The notes: generated by a model not told the origin, from the sequence alone. Positions 1 to 8,585 are shown, counted from the first letter of the stretch. The stretch: DNA of 64,000 bases from Terrimonas ginsenosidimutans (GCF_022012415.1 NZ_JAKLTR010000024.1:26612-90611), one strand, 5' to 3'. Program-made: numbers and translations.

Positions 1-218
1 AAATCGTTGCCCGTCCGGGTGACCATGTCACCTGTCCTGATCACTGCGATGGCGGAGGCCAGTTGCGCTTTGTTATCTTTTGGTGTGGGCTGGAGAGCTG
101 ACTGCGTAATTGTTTCTTCTCTGGCAGGAGTTTTACACGCTATACAAAAAAGCAAGAGACAGCTGGTGAGCTGCCTCTTGCTTATACGAAACAGGTTAGT
201 AAAAAGTAAAGGGGGCAT
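1..218 (-). CDS. Probable lipoprotein, YiiX/NlpC-P60-like, truncated by window edge
   Basis: Only the N-terminal 72 codons lie in the window. The ATG at 218 overlaps the phoH stop by one base (TAATG), so translation is probably coupled to phoH. The readable peptide has a basic n-region (RISKRQ, residues 11-16), a hydrophobic run LLLFCIAC (21-28) whose last Cys could be lipidated, a polar linker, and then VIRTGDMVTRTGND (59-72). From memory, a start of the type IRTGDLVxRTGNDF is common in Bacteroidota members of the YiiX-like permuted papain/NlpC-P60 hydrolases. The catalytic Cys and His lie outside the window, so the family is an inference. The Cys at -3 of the putative lipobox is unusual. 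A terminator-like hairpin sits inside the first codons. TTG at codon 23 is a weaker alternative start. Confidence 0.6.
   Translation of the reverse strand, partial: MPPLLFTNLFRISKRQLTSCLLLFCIACKTPAREETITQSALQPTPKDNKAQLASAIAVIRTGDMVTRTGND
146..181 (-). terminator. Terminator-like hairpin followed by six U, inside a coding start
   Basis: On the minus strand GCAAGAGGCAGCT (181-169) pairs with AGCTGTCTCTTGC (164-152) across a 4-base loop, with one G-U pair, and is followed by six T (151-146). It has the form of an intrinsic terminator for phoH transcription but lies within codons 13-24 of the overlapping downstream ORF. Either it terminates a fraction of phoH transcripts, or the downstream start is misplaced. 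Confidence 0.5.
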
Positions 219-1198
219 TAGCGTTGCTGTGTTACCGGATTCTCTCTTTCATGTTCTTTGTTGTACGCACGGATGATATGTTTCACCAGTCTGTGACGTA
301 CCACATCTTCTTCATCCAGTTCGATATGAGCAATGCCGTCGATATTGCGGAGGATGCGTACGGCGGTCGAAAGTCCGCTTCGCTGATTCCTGGGCAGATC
401 CACCTGCGTCATGTCTCCCGTGATGATAGCTTTTGCATTAGCGCCAATACGTGTAAGGAACATCTTCAGTTGAAGATCCGTCGCATTTTGTGCCTCATCA
501 AGGATAATGAACGCGTTATCGAGGGTTCTTCCGCGCATATAGGCCAGCGGTGCGATCTCGATAGTGCGTGTGCTCATATAATAGCCGAGTTTATCAGCCG
601 GTATCATGTCATCCAGCGCATCATATAGCGGCCGGAGATATGGATCGATCTTTTCTTTCAGGTCGCCTGGCAGAAAACCGAGGCTTTCGCCGGCTTCGAC
701 CGCAGGCCTTGTCAGGATGATCTTCTTGACCTGTTTGTTCTTTAAAGCCCTCACAGCAAGAGCTACCGCCGTGTAGGTTTTACCGGTACCTGCTGGTCCG
801 ATGGCGAAAACGACATCGTTCTTTTCAGCTTCCTGTACCATTTTCTTTTGATTGGCTGTACGCGCACGTACAGACTTTCCGTTTGGCCCGAATACAAGCA
901 CTTCATTGGGATGACGTTCTACAAAGTGGTCAACTGTTTCACCGTCATCGCCGCCCAGCACCTGCTCAAAGTAATTCTCTGTCATGTGCCCGTTCTTTTC
1001 GAGGTAAGACACGATCAGCGTGATCTTTTCCTTTGCATTTTCAATCTGCTCGGGAGAACCGCTTAGCTTGACCTGTGTACCGCGTGAAAGGATCTTGAGG
1101 AGAGGGAATTTCTTTTTTAGAATGTCCAGTTTGCCGTTGTTAACACCGAAGAACTCGATAGGGTTTACGGTTTCGAGGTTGATGATTGTTTCAGTCAA
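218..1198 (-). CDS. PhoH family ATPase (PhoH-like, KH domain plus helicase-type ATPase)
   Basis: 326 aa, the usual length for cytoplasmic PhoH/YbeZ-type proteins, which are P-loop ATPases thought to act in RNA and ribosome quality control together with the RNase YbeY. The N-terminal ~65 residues resemble a small RNA-binding domain (GTQVKLSGSPEQIENAK, 40-56). Walker A is GPAGTGKT at 134-141, a LTRPAVEAGE motif follows at 162-171, Walker B is IILDEAQN at 231-238, and a sensor-like TGDMTQVDLP follows near 260. No ybeY is visible next door; instead the stop codon overlaps the start of a lipoprotein gene. The start at 1198 gives the standard N-terminus. A TATATTTG box lies about 100 bases upstream. 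Confidence 0.93.
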   Translation of the reverse strand: MTETIINLETVNPIEFFGVNNGKLDILKKKFPLLKILSRGTQVKLSGSPEQIENAKEKITLIVSYLEKNGHMTENYFEQVLGGDDGETVDHFVERHPNEVLVFGPNGKSVRARTANQKKMVQEAEKNDVVFAIGPAGTGKTYTAVALAVRALKNKQVKKIILTRPAVEAGESLGFLPGDLKEKIDPYLRPLYDALDDMIPADKLGYYMSTRTIEIAPLAYMRGRTLDNAFIILDEAQNATDLQLKMFLTRIGANAKAIITGDMTQVDLPRNQRSGLSTAVRILRNIDGIAHIELDEEDVVRHRLVKHIIRAYNKEHERENPVTQQR

Positions 1199-1499
1199 TG
1201 CGGATTAATTTAATCTTAATACAAACCGGCGAGAGGTAATGGCCGGGTTCGTTTGCGTCTTCTGAAATTTGTTACAGAAGCTTTACCCCTCTTTCCAAAT
1301 ATAACTTGGAATCATAATCACTTCCTAAAGTTACTTATTCACAAATGTGAATTCTCTTTCAGGGATGTTAAAGTGTTTTTTGATTGCCGAAGAACTTTGT
1401 TTGTGTAACAATTTCAGGTATGAAAAGTTTGTGCCAGAGTATAGTGATTGGTGAAGGTGGGGTTTAAATTTTAGTGAAGGTTTCAATGCCGGAAGTCCG
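1199..1499. other. Intergenic, no gene seen
   Basis: Low-complexity AT-rich spacer upstream of phoH. Apart from the candidate phoH promoter box at 1296-1303 nothing is recognised; there is no credible ORF or RNA gene. Confidence 0.6.
1296..1303 (-). promoter_or_regulatory. Candidate minus-7 promoter box for phoH (TATATTTG)
   Basis: Exact match to the Bacteroidota TAnnTTTG box on the minus strand, 97 bases upstream of the phoH start. No clear TTG minus-33 element is seen at the proper spacing, so support is from the box and its position only. Confidence 0.4.
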
Positions 1500-1830
1500 G
1501 CAGCCTTTTTGGGGAATGTTTTTGTTTCGACGGGGAGCGTCGAGGACTCCTTTTAGTTGTTTGCCGGGCGGGCAAAGGGCGCTTTTTTTCGAGGGTTGCC
1601 TTGAAGTGACCTTCTACTTTTTTTGCCGGCGGGCAAGGCTTTTTTTCGACGGGAGGTCGAAAGACTCCGTTTACTTTTTTTGCCTTGATGCAAAAAAAGT
1701 AACAAAAAAAAATCAAGGCTGGGAAAAAATGGCTAAAAATGGGAGGATGTCACCTGCACCCAAAAAAACTCGCCGGAGGAGTATGATGAATTGATTGGCG
1801 TGCTGGATCAGACAGTTTTTTGGCGCCTTC
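1500..1830. repeat. Inverted copy of the large intergenic repeat (left arm)
   Basis: The stretch ending GGCGTGCTGG at about 1796-1805 is the reverse complement of 2128-2196 in unit 1 (shared words ACTCGCCGGAGGAGTATG and ATTGATTGGCGTGCTGG). Upstream it has the same order of short hairpins and poly-T words (TTTTTTTCGAGGG, TTTTTTTGCCTTGATGC) as units 1 and 2 read backwards. It contains no coding signal; the ORFs here translate only the repeat words. Confidence 0.8.
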
Positions 1831-1914
1831 GCACACCTTCGGTGTGGCTCAGACGGTGCCAGCCTCCCATTTTCTTAACGCCATTTTTTCCAAGGCCGGG
1901 GGCGTTGAGAGAGG

Positions 1915-2340
1915 AGGATTCGGTTGCGAGGAAGATTTGTTGCATCCCAGTAATAGTATCATAGTTTGAAACTGGTAATCTTTCTATTTGACACATTTTT
2001 ATAAGAGAAAAATAAGCCTGCGAGAACCGTGAGGCTACATTTATGAAAGGCCTTCTACCTGCTTTGAGCCGGGGGTGGCCTAGCGCAAATGGCGTTAAAA
2101 AAATTATGGGCGTAACCGACGAGCCGAAGGCGAGGGCGCTAAAATATTGTCTGAGCCAGCACGCCAATCAATTCGACATACTCCTCCGGCGAGTTTATTT
2201 TAGTGCCAGGTGCAGCCCATAATTTTTAGCCATTTGCGCGTAGCCTTGATCTTTTTTTGTTACTTTTTTTGCATCAAGGCAAAAAAAGTAAACAGAGTCT
2301 TCGAGGCAACCCCTCGAAAAAAAGCGCTCTTGCCCGTCCG
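1915..2340. repeat. Large intergenic direct repeat, unit 1
   Basis: Unit begins near CGGTTGCGAGGAA and continues through GAACCGTGAGGCT (about 2020), GGCGTAACCGACGAGCC (about 2109-2125), GCGCTAAAATATTGTCTGAGCC (2137-2158), GTGCCAGGTGCAGCCC and the AAAAAAAGTAAAC / TTTTTTTGCATCAAGGC hairpin (2256-2292). The same blocks recur in the same order in unit 2, about 450 bases downstream, with diverged sequence between blocks. Confidence 0.85.
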
Positions 2341-2371
2341 GCAAAAAATGTAAGCAGAGTCTCCGAAACAA

Positions 2372-2815
2372 GGAAGATCGGTTGCGAGGAATATTCGTTG
2401 TATCTCAGTTACGCTATCACAAATTGACGTGTTGCTATTCCTGATAACAGAAAACAAAACTTGCTAGAACCGTGAGGCTGCATTTATGTAAAGGCATCCT
2501 GCCTGCTTTAAGAGCGGCGGCCTAGCGCGAATGGCGTTAAGAAAATTATGGGCGTAACCGACGAGCCGAAGGCGAGGGCGCTAAAATATTGTCTGAGCCA
2601 ACACGCCAATCAACCCCAAACATTCTTCCGGCGAGTTTATCTTAGTGCCAGGTGCAGCCCATAATTTTTAGCCCCCGCATCGAGTGCGGGGCTGGCTATT
2701 TGCGCGTAGCCTTGATCTTTTTTTGTTACTTTTTTTTGCATCAAGGCAAAAAAAGTAAACGGAGTCTTCGAGGAATCCCTCGAAAAAAACGCCCTTGCCC
2801 GCTCGGCAAAAAAAG
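2372..2815. repeat. Large intergenic direct repeat, unit 2
   Basis: Second copy of the unit at 1915-2340: CGGTTGCGAGGAA near 2378, GAACCGTGAGGCT near 2467, the GGCGTAACCGACGAGCC block near 2548, and the TTTTTTTGCATCAAGGC hairpin near 2740. An extra small hairpin CCCCGCATCGAGTGCGGGG (2673-2691) is inserted in this copy and missing from unit 1. No transposase or terminal target duplication is seen. Confidence 0.85.
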
Positions 2816-2872
2816 AGTCTTTCGACACTCCCGTCGAAGAAAAGCCCGCCGGGCTTCCCCGGCCCAGCAACA

Positions 2873-5392
2873 TCACCATCTCGCTACAACCTTAAAGTTC
2901 ACCAACCTCGGCGTCAGCCTCTGCGGCATCGCATATGTCGTATTTGAAAAATCCTTCACCAAAAGATAAGAGATCGTATTATCCCTGTCGATCAGGTTGA
3001 ATACTTCCAGGCTTGCCCAGATATTATCAAAACCAAGAAAAGGGCTATGACTTCTTCTCCGGCTTTTATCCGCGTCGAGAAGAAGCGCACTGAAACCAAT
3101 ATCCACTCTGATATAGGCTGGTATCTCCAGCGCACTGCGGTATTGCACATTATTGGGAATACTGTACGGAAGATTCGTGCCATACAGCAGGTTAAGATAC
3201 ATCTTGAAATTCTTGTTGGTCGCCAGGTAATCCTGGAAGAACATGCCAAAGGTGATCCTTCTGTCAGTAGGGCGTCTTACCCAGCCTTTCTCAACCAGAA
3301 CGCTGTCTACCGGTTGATTTTGTGCATCAAGCGTGTATTTCTTATATGTATCGCCGGTAATATCTTCTTTGGTGTTCATAAACCCAATGCTGATCCAGCT
3401 CTCCGCATCCTTTACCAGTTCTCCATAAAGGCGCATTTCGATGCCTGCCGCGTATGCTTTAGCGTTGTTTTCGCCAAAGTAACGTACCCGGACGTTGTCC
3501 ATATCGTACGGCACCACATCCGTCATATGTTTGAAATAGGCTTCGGTAGTCCACCGCATCGGACGTCCGTAGCCGGTGAAATTGTAGTCAAATCCAAGCA
3601 CACCCTGCCAGCTTTTCTGTGCTTTCAGTGCGGTGTTGATGCTGCCATCATACCGGCGAAGTTCCCGGTAAAATGGAGGCTGATGGTAAGCGCCTGCGGC
3701 AAAACGAAAGATGAAGTCTCGCTTCCAGTTGGGCTTCCAGCTGGCGCCGATCCTTGGTGAAACCAGCAGTTCTTTATTCAAAGAATTGTAGTTGAAACGG
3801 ACGCCGGCAGTTAGAGTGTACGTGTTCAGAGAATCTCCCAGCACAATGTTATCCTGCAGATAGCCGGAGAATTTATCGATATCAAGATCCGCGACTGATT
3901 TAACTGATTTGGCCAATTGGAATGATGAAGGATTCAGCGGCAATGAATAACCGGCTGAATCCTGGTACTCCCATTCATTCAACCTGTCATTGATCTGCGT
4001 TCTGTCATACCCCGCACCCCATTGGAATGCATGTTTGCCCCGATCGAAATTTCCTTTATGTGAAAAATTCCAGTTGGTGATATTCAGTTTATTCCGGGAA
4101 AAATTCTGGAACACCCCTGCGCCAAGCGGGTTAACGATCATTCCAAATGTTGGCTGGCTCTGATCAAAATCGCGATCACCAAAAAGGTAAGCTCCGGTGA
4201 TGTCAACATTCTCCTGCTCATCATTCTCAAATCTTGATACAAGCCATTTCAATCTCAGCTGCCGCGTAACCTGGTTGGTAAAAGCCAGGCCGGCCATATT
4301 GGTTTTGTACTGATCTTTTTCCTGTCCTTCAAAATAAATATCCAATCCGAGATTAGCGGTAAAGTAGGGGGAGAATACGGAACTGGTGAGTTGGGAAAAT
4401 GCAGGGACCAGGGAAAATTTGGTCTGGGATAAGGTGCCGAATAACTCCGCCTGCCAGCGTTTGCTGAGCTGGTACTGGAACATCGCCTGCACATCTGCGG
4501 AAGATGGCACATAGTTGCCCTGTGTTTCCTGACGGCTCAGCAGATTTCTGTTGCTCCTGTTCCGCGCACCTATCAGGTAGCTGAACTTATCATTCCTGCT
4601 GGTGCCTTCCAGATGAAGACCTTGCTCAAGAATGCCCACGTAAGCTGAGCCACCAAAACGTTTTGGTTTTTTATACTGGATGTCCAGCACGCTGCTCATC
4701 TTATCTCCGTACTTCGCCTGGAATCCACCGGTATAAAAACTGATATTTCTAACCAGTTCGGGATTGATAAAACTCAAACCTTCCTGTTGTCCATTACGGA
4801 CCAGGTAGGGACGGAACACTTCAAAGTCATTTACATAGATCAGGTTTTCGTCGAAGCTGCCACCGCGGACAGAGTACTGGGATGTGAGCTCGTTATTGGA
4901 ACCAACAAATACCTTCAGTAAACTTTCCACACCTGTTGTAACCGAGGGCAGGTTGATGATCGTTTTTGGATTGGGGCGGATCAGACCGGCTTCACGGCGG
5001 TCACGCTGATCTGTCACCACCACCTCCTGCATCACACTTGCCGTTCTTTCAAGACGGAGAACGATGAACTCTTCTTCGTTCTCATTCAAGAGGAAGTTCT
5101 TTTGTTCCGTCCGGAACCCTGTGTAGCTGAACACCAGCGCAAATGCCCGGTCAGCCGGCACCTTTATCCGGAAATAGCCTGTGTCATTGGTGGTGATCCC
5201 CGATTGGTTTCCAAGTTGAGTAATGGAGACATGTGAAAGATAGTTCTCCTGTTCATCGATCACGCGGCCGGCAACAAATGCATATTTTTTCTGCGCGAAG
5301 CAGGAGAGCGATAGCAGTATAAAACTGATCGCTAAGGTCAGGAGCTTACAGGTATGCAAGGGTTTCAAAGATAGGAGAAGGCGCGCAGTCAT
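2873..5392 (-). CDS. TonB-dependent outer-membrane receptor with carboxypeptidase-regulatory domain
   Basis: 839 aa. Residues 1-33 form a signal peptide ending in SLSCFAQ. Residues ~38-115 form a CarboxypepD-reg-like beta sandwich (VAGRVIDEQENYLSHVSI), typical of Bacteroidota receptors. The plug follows (~118-235; EVVVTDQR, then SVRGGSFDENLIYVND), and the rest is a 22-strand-type barrel ending in the aromatic ARW. It should import an unidentified ligand across the outer membrane using TonB energy. No SusD partner lies next to it, so a polysaccharide system is not indicated; siderophore, vitamin or other ligands are equally possible. It starts 31 bases after rpe and may be co-transcribed with it. 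Confidence 0.92.
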   Translation of the reverse strand: MTARLLLSLKPLHTCKLLTLAISFILLSLSCFAQKKYAFVAGRVIDEQENYLSHVSITQLGNQSGITTNDTGYFRIKVPADRAFALVFSYTGFRTEQKNFLLNENEEEFIVLRLERTASVMQEVVVTDQRDRREAGLIRPNPKTIINLPSVTTGVESLLKVFVGSNNELTSQYSVRGGSFDENLIYVNDFEVFRPYLVRNGQQEGLSFINPELVRNISFYTGGFQAKYGDKMSSVLDIQYKKPKRFGGSAYVGILEQGLHLEGTSRNDKFSYLIGARNRSNRNLLSRQETQGNYVPSSADVQAMFQYQLSKRWQAELFGTLSQTKFSLVPAFSQLTSSVFSPYFTANLGLDIYFEGQEKDQYKTNMAGLAFTNQVTRQLRLKWLVSRFENDEQENVDITGAYLFGDRDFDQSQPTFGMIVNPLGAGVFQNFSRNKLNITNWNFSHKGNFDRGKHAFQWGAGYDRTQINDRLNEWEYQDSAGYSLPLNPSSFQLAKSVKSVADLDIDKFSGYLQDNIVLGDSLNTYTLTAGVRFNYNSLNKELLVSPRIGASWKPNWKRDFIFRFAAGAYHQPPFYRELRRYDGSINTALKAQKSWQGVLGFDYNFTGYGRPMRWTTEAYFKHMTDVVPYDMDNVRVRYFGENNAKAYAAGIEMRLYGELVKDAESWISIGFMNTKEDITGDTYKKYTLDAQNQPVDSVLVEKGWVRRPTDRRITFGMFFQDYLATNKNFKMYLNLLYGTNLPYSIPNNVQYRSALEIPAYIRVDIGFSALLLDADKSRRRSHSPFLGFDNIWASLEVFNLIDRDNTISYLLVKDFSNTTYAMPQRLTPRLVNFKVVARW

Positions 5393-5423
5393 GTTAAGGG
5401 TTTCGGTTCTCTATGGAAAAGCA

Positions 5424-6074
5424 TTATCGTGCAGCCTTTAGCGCCGCGATCGTTGCTTTCGGATCTTTTGATTTGAAAACGGTGCTTCCTGCAACAAGTA
5501 CATGTGCACCGGCCAGGATGATCTCCGCCGCATTTTGTTCAGTCACCCCACCATCGATCTCTATCAGCGTGGACAGGCCTCTTTCATCGATCATTTTCCG
5601 AAGCTGTCTGATCTTTTCGATTGTATGCGGAATAAAATGTTGTCCGCCAAAACCAGGGTTCACACTCATCATACATACCACATCGGTATCATGAAGTATA
5701 TCACTCAGATCCGATACAGGAGTGTGCGGGTTGATCGCTACACCGGCTTTCATGCCCAGGGATCTGATCTGTTGCAGATTGCGGTGCAGATGAGGACAGG
5801 CTTCTATATGCACGGACAAATTATCGGCCCCTGCATTTTTGAACTGTTCCGCATACAATCCCGGTTCAAGGATCATCAGGTGGACGTCGCAGACCTTGGT
5901 GGTCGTTTTACGGATGAATTCAATGATCATCGGACCGTAACTGATATTTGGAACAAAGCGTCCATCCATCACATCAAGATGAAACCAATCCGCTTCACTT
6001 TCATTCAGCATCTTACATTCTTCTTCCAGCTTCAGGAAATTGGCCGCCAACAGTGAGGGTGCAACAATAGCCAT
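5424..6074 (-). CDS. rpe: Ribulose-phosphate 3-epimerase
   Basis: 216 aa, full family length. It interconverts ribulose 5-phosphate and xylulose 5-phosphate in the pentose phosphate pathway, in the cytoplasm. The TIM-barrel active-site residues are visible: Ser7 in APSLLAA, His32/Asp34/Met36 in FHLDVMDG, His65 in DVHLMI, the phosphate-binding NPGFGGQ (139-145) and Asp174 in EIDGGV. It lies upstream of the TonB receptor on the same strand with a 31-base gap; no functional link is evident. Confidence 0.97.
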   Translation of the reverse strand: MAIVAPSLLAANFLKLEEECKMLNESEADWFHLDVMDGRFVPNISYGPMIIEFIRKTTTKVCDVHLMILEPGLYAEQFKNAGADNLSVHIEACPHLHRNLQQIRSLGMKAGVAINPHTPVSDLSDILHDTDVVCMMSVNPGFGGQHFIPHTIEKIRQLRKMIDERGLSTLIEIDGGVTEQNAAEIILAGAHVLVAGSTVFKSKDPKATIAALKAAR

Positions 6075-6126
6075 GCGATAATTTTATTAGGTAAATATAC
6101 GTAATGGAGGGGAGAGGCCGGGGGGT

Positions 6127-6243
6127 AAAAGGTTTAAAAGTTTAAAGGTTTAAAAGTTTAAAGTTGCAATTGTTGTGTACATCCCGATGAAACTATCAAA
6201 CTTTGAAACTATTAAACCTTTAAACTATTAAACTTTTAAACCG
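6127..6243. repeat. TTTAAAAGTTTAAA-word inverted repeat
   Basis: AAAAGGTTTAAAAGTTTAAA-type words on the left (6127-6165) are matched by TTTAAACTATTAAACTTTTAAA on the right (6205-6243) with a short spacer, giving a long imperfect hairpin between the TPR gene end and the rpe start. The same words recur near 8465-8700, 19087-19182 and 42828-42928. Confidence 0.75.
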
Positions 6244-6254
6244 TCACTTTCAAC

Positions 6255-7247
6255 TTATCTTACTTTCTCCATCGCCTCCTTCGCTTCAACAAACGTTTTG
6301 TCGAGCGAGAATGCTTTTTCATAGCTCAGTTTTGCATCAGCTTTCTGACCCTGGAGTTCCTGGCATCGGCCGATCCAGTACCAGGCATCCGCGAATGCGG
6401 CATCGACGGTGATGGCCAGCTGAAAGGTCTTTAAAGCTTCCGGTATTTTTTTCTGGTTGAAAAAGATCTTTCCTTTTTCGATATAGGCATTGAGATAGCG
6501 ATGGCTTCGCTGGATCGTCTGGTCAAAAAAACGAAGGGCGTTGGCATTGTCGCCGGTATTCACATAATAAAGGCCTTTCACATACAACGGATCTGCGCTC
6601 ACTTTCATAGAATCTCTCAGAAGCATGGTGTCGGCCAGTGTAAGTGCTTTTGGGTTCTTTGTTTCCGCATATTGATACATCAGTTTGTTCGCGAGTTGGA
6701 TGTTGGAGGGTACCAGCTGATGCACTTTTTCCAGTGCTGCGATCGTGCCGGGTGCATCGTTTTTCTTCTCCAGGAGTTCTGCTTTCAATGCCAGTGTATT
6801 TAACTGGTTAGGGTCGGTATGAAGTATTTCTTCACAAACCAGGATCGCTTTATCGGTTTCCTTTTGTGCATCGTAAGAGCGCGCCAGTAGAATGCGGAGG
6901 AAAATACTTTGAGGAAGGTCCCTGATCGCCTGCTGTAAAAATGCGGTTGCTGAATCCGGCCTTTTCTCCAGCAGGATATTCCCTACTCCGATCGCATATG
7001 GTTCCTCTGCATTGATCGACCAGGCTTTCCGGAAATCGGCAAGGGCTGGTTCGGGAAGGTTATTGCGATTGAGCAGTACCGCTCTTCTGAAATACAGATC
7101 GTCCCGATCGGGTTCCCGGCCAATGCTATCGGTAATGGCGGCATAGGGAGGCTGTGCCAGGAGCTCAGCATAAGCAGCTTCATTTTTATTGCCACCACAG
7201 GATACCAGCAGGATCGTCGAAAAAAGCAGGAGTATGGAAACTTTCAT
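6255..7247 (-). CDS. Tetratricopeptide-repeat lipoprotein
   Basis: 330 aa from the ATG at 7247. A start at 7421 is possible on paper but would add 58 residues of non-signal sequence and run over the divergent promoter region. From 7247 the protein begins with a clean lipoprotein signal (LLLFSTILLVSC, lipid Cys17). The remainder is a series of helical TPR pairs (for example PEPALADFRKAWSINAEEPYAIGVG, in segments, and PEALKTFQLAITVDAAFADAWYWIG near the C-terminus), predicting a membrane-anchored periplasmic scaffold. The exact partner is unknown. It is divergent from the TolB-like gene, with overlapping promoter boxes at 7327-7340, which suggests common control. Confidence 0.85.
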   Translation of the reverse strand: MKVSILLLFSTILLVSCGGNKNEAAYAELLAQPPYAAITDSIGREPDRDDLYFRRAVLLNRNNLPEPALADFRKAWSINAEEPYAIGVGNILLEKRPDSATAFLQQAIRDLPQSIFLRILLARSYDAQKETDKAILVCEEILHTDPNQLNTLALKAELLEKKNDAPGTIAALEKVHQLVPSNIQLANKLMYQYAETKNPKALTLADTMLLRDSMKVSADPLYVKGLYYVNTGDNANALRFFDQTIQRSHRYLNAYIEKGKIFFNQKKIPEALKTFQLAITVDAAFADAWYWIGRCQELQGQKADAKLSYEKAFSLDKTFVEAKEAMEKVR

Positions 7248-7326
7248 ATGTTTTTGTTTTTCCGGATGCCCGGAATTAGCGACGGGAAGCGATCTATGAC
7301 AATTGTCTGACAAATCAGATCCCGCC

Positions 7327-7334
7327 CAAAAATA
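7327..7334 (-). promoter_or_regulatory. Minus-7 promoter box (TATTTTTG) for the TPR lipoprotein
   Basis: Exact TAnnTTTG on the minus strand, 79 bases upstream of the lipoprotein start. It shares its TA dinucleotide (7333-7334) with the plus-strand box of the TolB-like gene. Confidence 0.5.
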
Positions 7335-7340
7335 CCTTTG
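7333..7340 (+). promoter_or_regulatory. Minus-7 promoter box (TACCTTTG) for the TolB-like gene
   Basis: Exact TAnnTTTG on the plus strand, 25 bases upstream of the ATG at 7366. It overlaps the opposing box by two bases, so only one polymerase could occupy the site at a time. Confidence 0.6.
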
Positions 7341-7365
7341 CGGGCGCTTATATAAACGAAGAAAC

Positions 7366-8463
7366 ATGAAAAAACTTGCTTTAGGTCTCTCAGTAATTGG
7401 GTTTTTAGCCCTGTCTTCCAATGCACTGCTGGCTCAGCAGCACGGAACACCCGTGGCAGATACGCTGCATTATCCCGAGGAGACACATTTCAAAAACATT
7501 CAGCAACTCACTTTTGGTGGCGATAATGCGGAAGCGTATTGGAGCTACGACAGCAAGTGGCTCGTGTTTCAGCGTACCAGTCCAAAAAACGGCATCGCCT
7601 GTGACCAGATCTTCATCGGAAAAGTGCCGGAAAAAGCCGGTGAGAAATTCGAATATAAAATGGTCAGCACCGGCAAAGGCAGGACTACCTGTGCCTTTTT
7701 CACCAAAGACAACAAACACATTATCTATGCATCTACTCACCTCGGTGCGGATACCTGCCCCCCCACACCGGACCGTGCGAAGTATGGCAACAAATACATC
7801 TGGCCACTATATCCCAGCTATGATATTTTCATGGCTGACCTGAACGGCAAGATCGTAAAGCAATTGACCAACTCAAAGGGATACGACGCCGAAGCGACCT
7901 TAAGCCCTGACGGCAAAAAAATGATCTATACCAGCGATAAGGACGGTGATATCGAGCTTTACATCATGGATCTTGCAACAGGCAGGGAACAACGCATCAC
8001 TAACGCACCCGGCTATGATGGCGGCGCCTGGTTCAGCCCCGACGGTAAAAAGATCATCTGGAGAGCATCCCGCCCCAAAACAGATGCAGAAGTAAAAGAA
8101 TACAAAGAACTGCTTGCTGAACATCTCGTAGCTCCTACCAATATGGAAGTTTGGGTTGCCAATGCCGATGGCAGCAATGCCCGCCAGGTAACTTCTTATG
8201 GACAGGCAAACTGGGCTCCAAGCTATATGCCAGACAGCAAACGGATCATCTTCGCCTCAAACCACGAATACAAAAGAGGGTTTCCGTTCAACATGTATAC
8301 GATCAACGAAGACGGAACCAATCTCCAAAAAGTAAGTCGCGACAAAGGCTTTGACGCATTCCCCATGTTCTCTCCCGACGGTAAAAAGATCGTCTTTGCC
8401 AGCAACAGGAACAATGGAGGAACGAGAGATACGAATGTGTTTGTGGCGGAATGGGTCGAGTAA
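7366..8463 (+). CDS. Secreted TolB-like beta-propeller (PD40 repeat) protein
   Basis: 365 aa from the ATG at 7366, which gives a signal peptide (MKKLALGLSVIGFLALSSNALLAQ, in two halves). Upstream in-frame codons cover the promoter and are rejected. At least four PD40/WD40-like blades are visible through their SPDGKK or MPDSKR cores: LSPDGKKMIYTSD, FSPDGKKIIWRAS, YMPDSKRIIFASN and FSPDGKKIVFASN. Such propellers are periplasmic and bind proteins or peptides. This one is free-standing, without the N-terminal TolB domain or Pal/Tol genes nearby, so TolB function is not implied. Six Cys are few and scattered; no enzyme motif is seen. A strong terminator follows. Confidence 0.88.
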   Translation: MKKLALGLSVIGFLALSSNALLAQQHGTPVADTLHYPEETHFKNIQQLTFGGDNAEAYWSYDSKWLVFQRTSPKNGIACDQIFIGKVPEKAGEKFEYKMVSTGKGRTTCAFFTKDNKHIIYASTHLGADTCPPTPDRAKYGNKYIWPLYPSYDIFMADLNGKIVKQLTNSKGYDAEATLSPDGKKMIYTSDKDGDIELYIMDLATGREQRITNAPGYDGGAWFSPDGKKIIWRASRPKTDAEVKEYKELLAEHLVAPTNMEVWVANADGSNARQVTSYGQANWAPSYMPDSKRIIFASNHEYKRGFPFNMYTINEDGTNLQKVSRDKGFDAFPMFSPDGKKIVFASNRNNGGTRDTNVFVAEWVE

Positions 8464-8541
8464 GAAGTTTAATGGTTTAAAGGTTTCAGAGCGGGTGCAG
8501 AGGTTTGGAAGGTTTGATCTGTTTCCATAAGTTAGTATATT

Positions 8542-8585
8542 GAGAAAGGTTGCAAAACTTAGGCTTTGCAACCTTTCTCTTTTTT
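8542..8585 (+). terminator. Intrinsic terminator of the TolB-like gene
   Basis: GAGAAAGGTTGCAAA (8542-8556) pairs perfectly with TTTGCAACCTTTCTC (8565-8579), loop 8 bases, followed by six T. It sits between two arms of TTTAAA-type repeats. Confidence 0.88.

Noticed and set aside
7..276. Plus-strand ORF at the left end
   Set aside because: It overlaps the phoH 3' end and the better supported minus-strand lipoprotein start; its peptide shows no family pattern.
1474..2969. Several ORFs of 60-120 codons on both strands
   Set aside because: They translate the repeat words (poly-Lys and poly-Phe runs) and recur as the same peptides in each repeat copy; no start or codon signal.
3047..3760. 237-codon ORF opposite the TonB receptor
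   Set aside because: Complete antisense shadow of a well supported gene.
7248..7421. Upstream extension of the TPR lipoprotein
   Set aside because: It overlaps the divergent promoters and hides the lipoprotein signal that begins at 7247.
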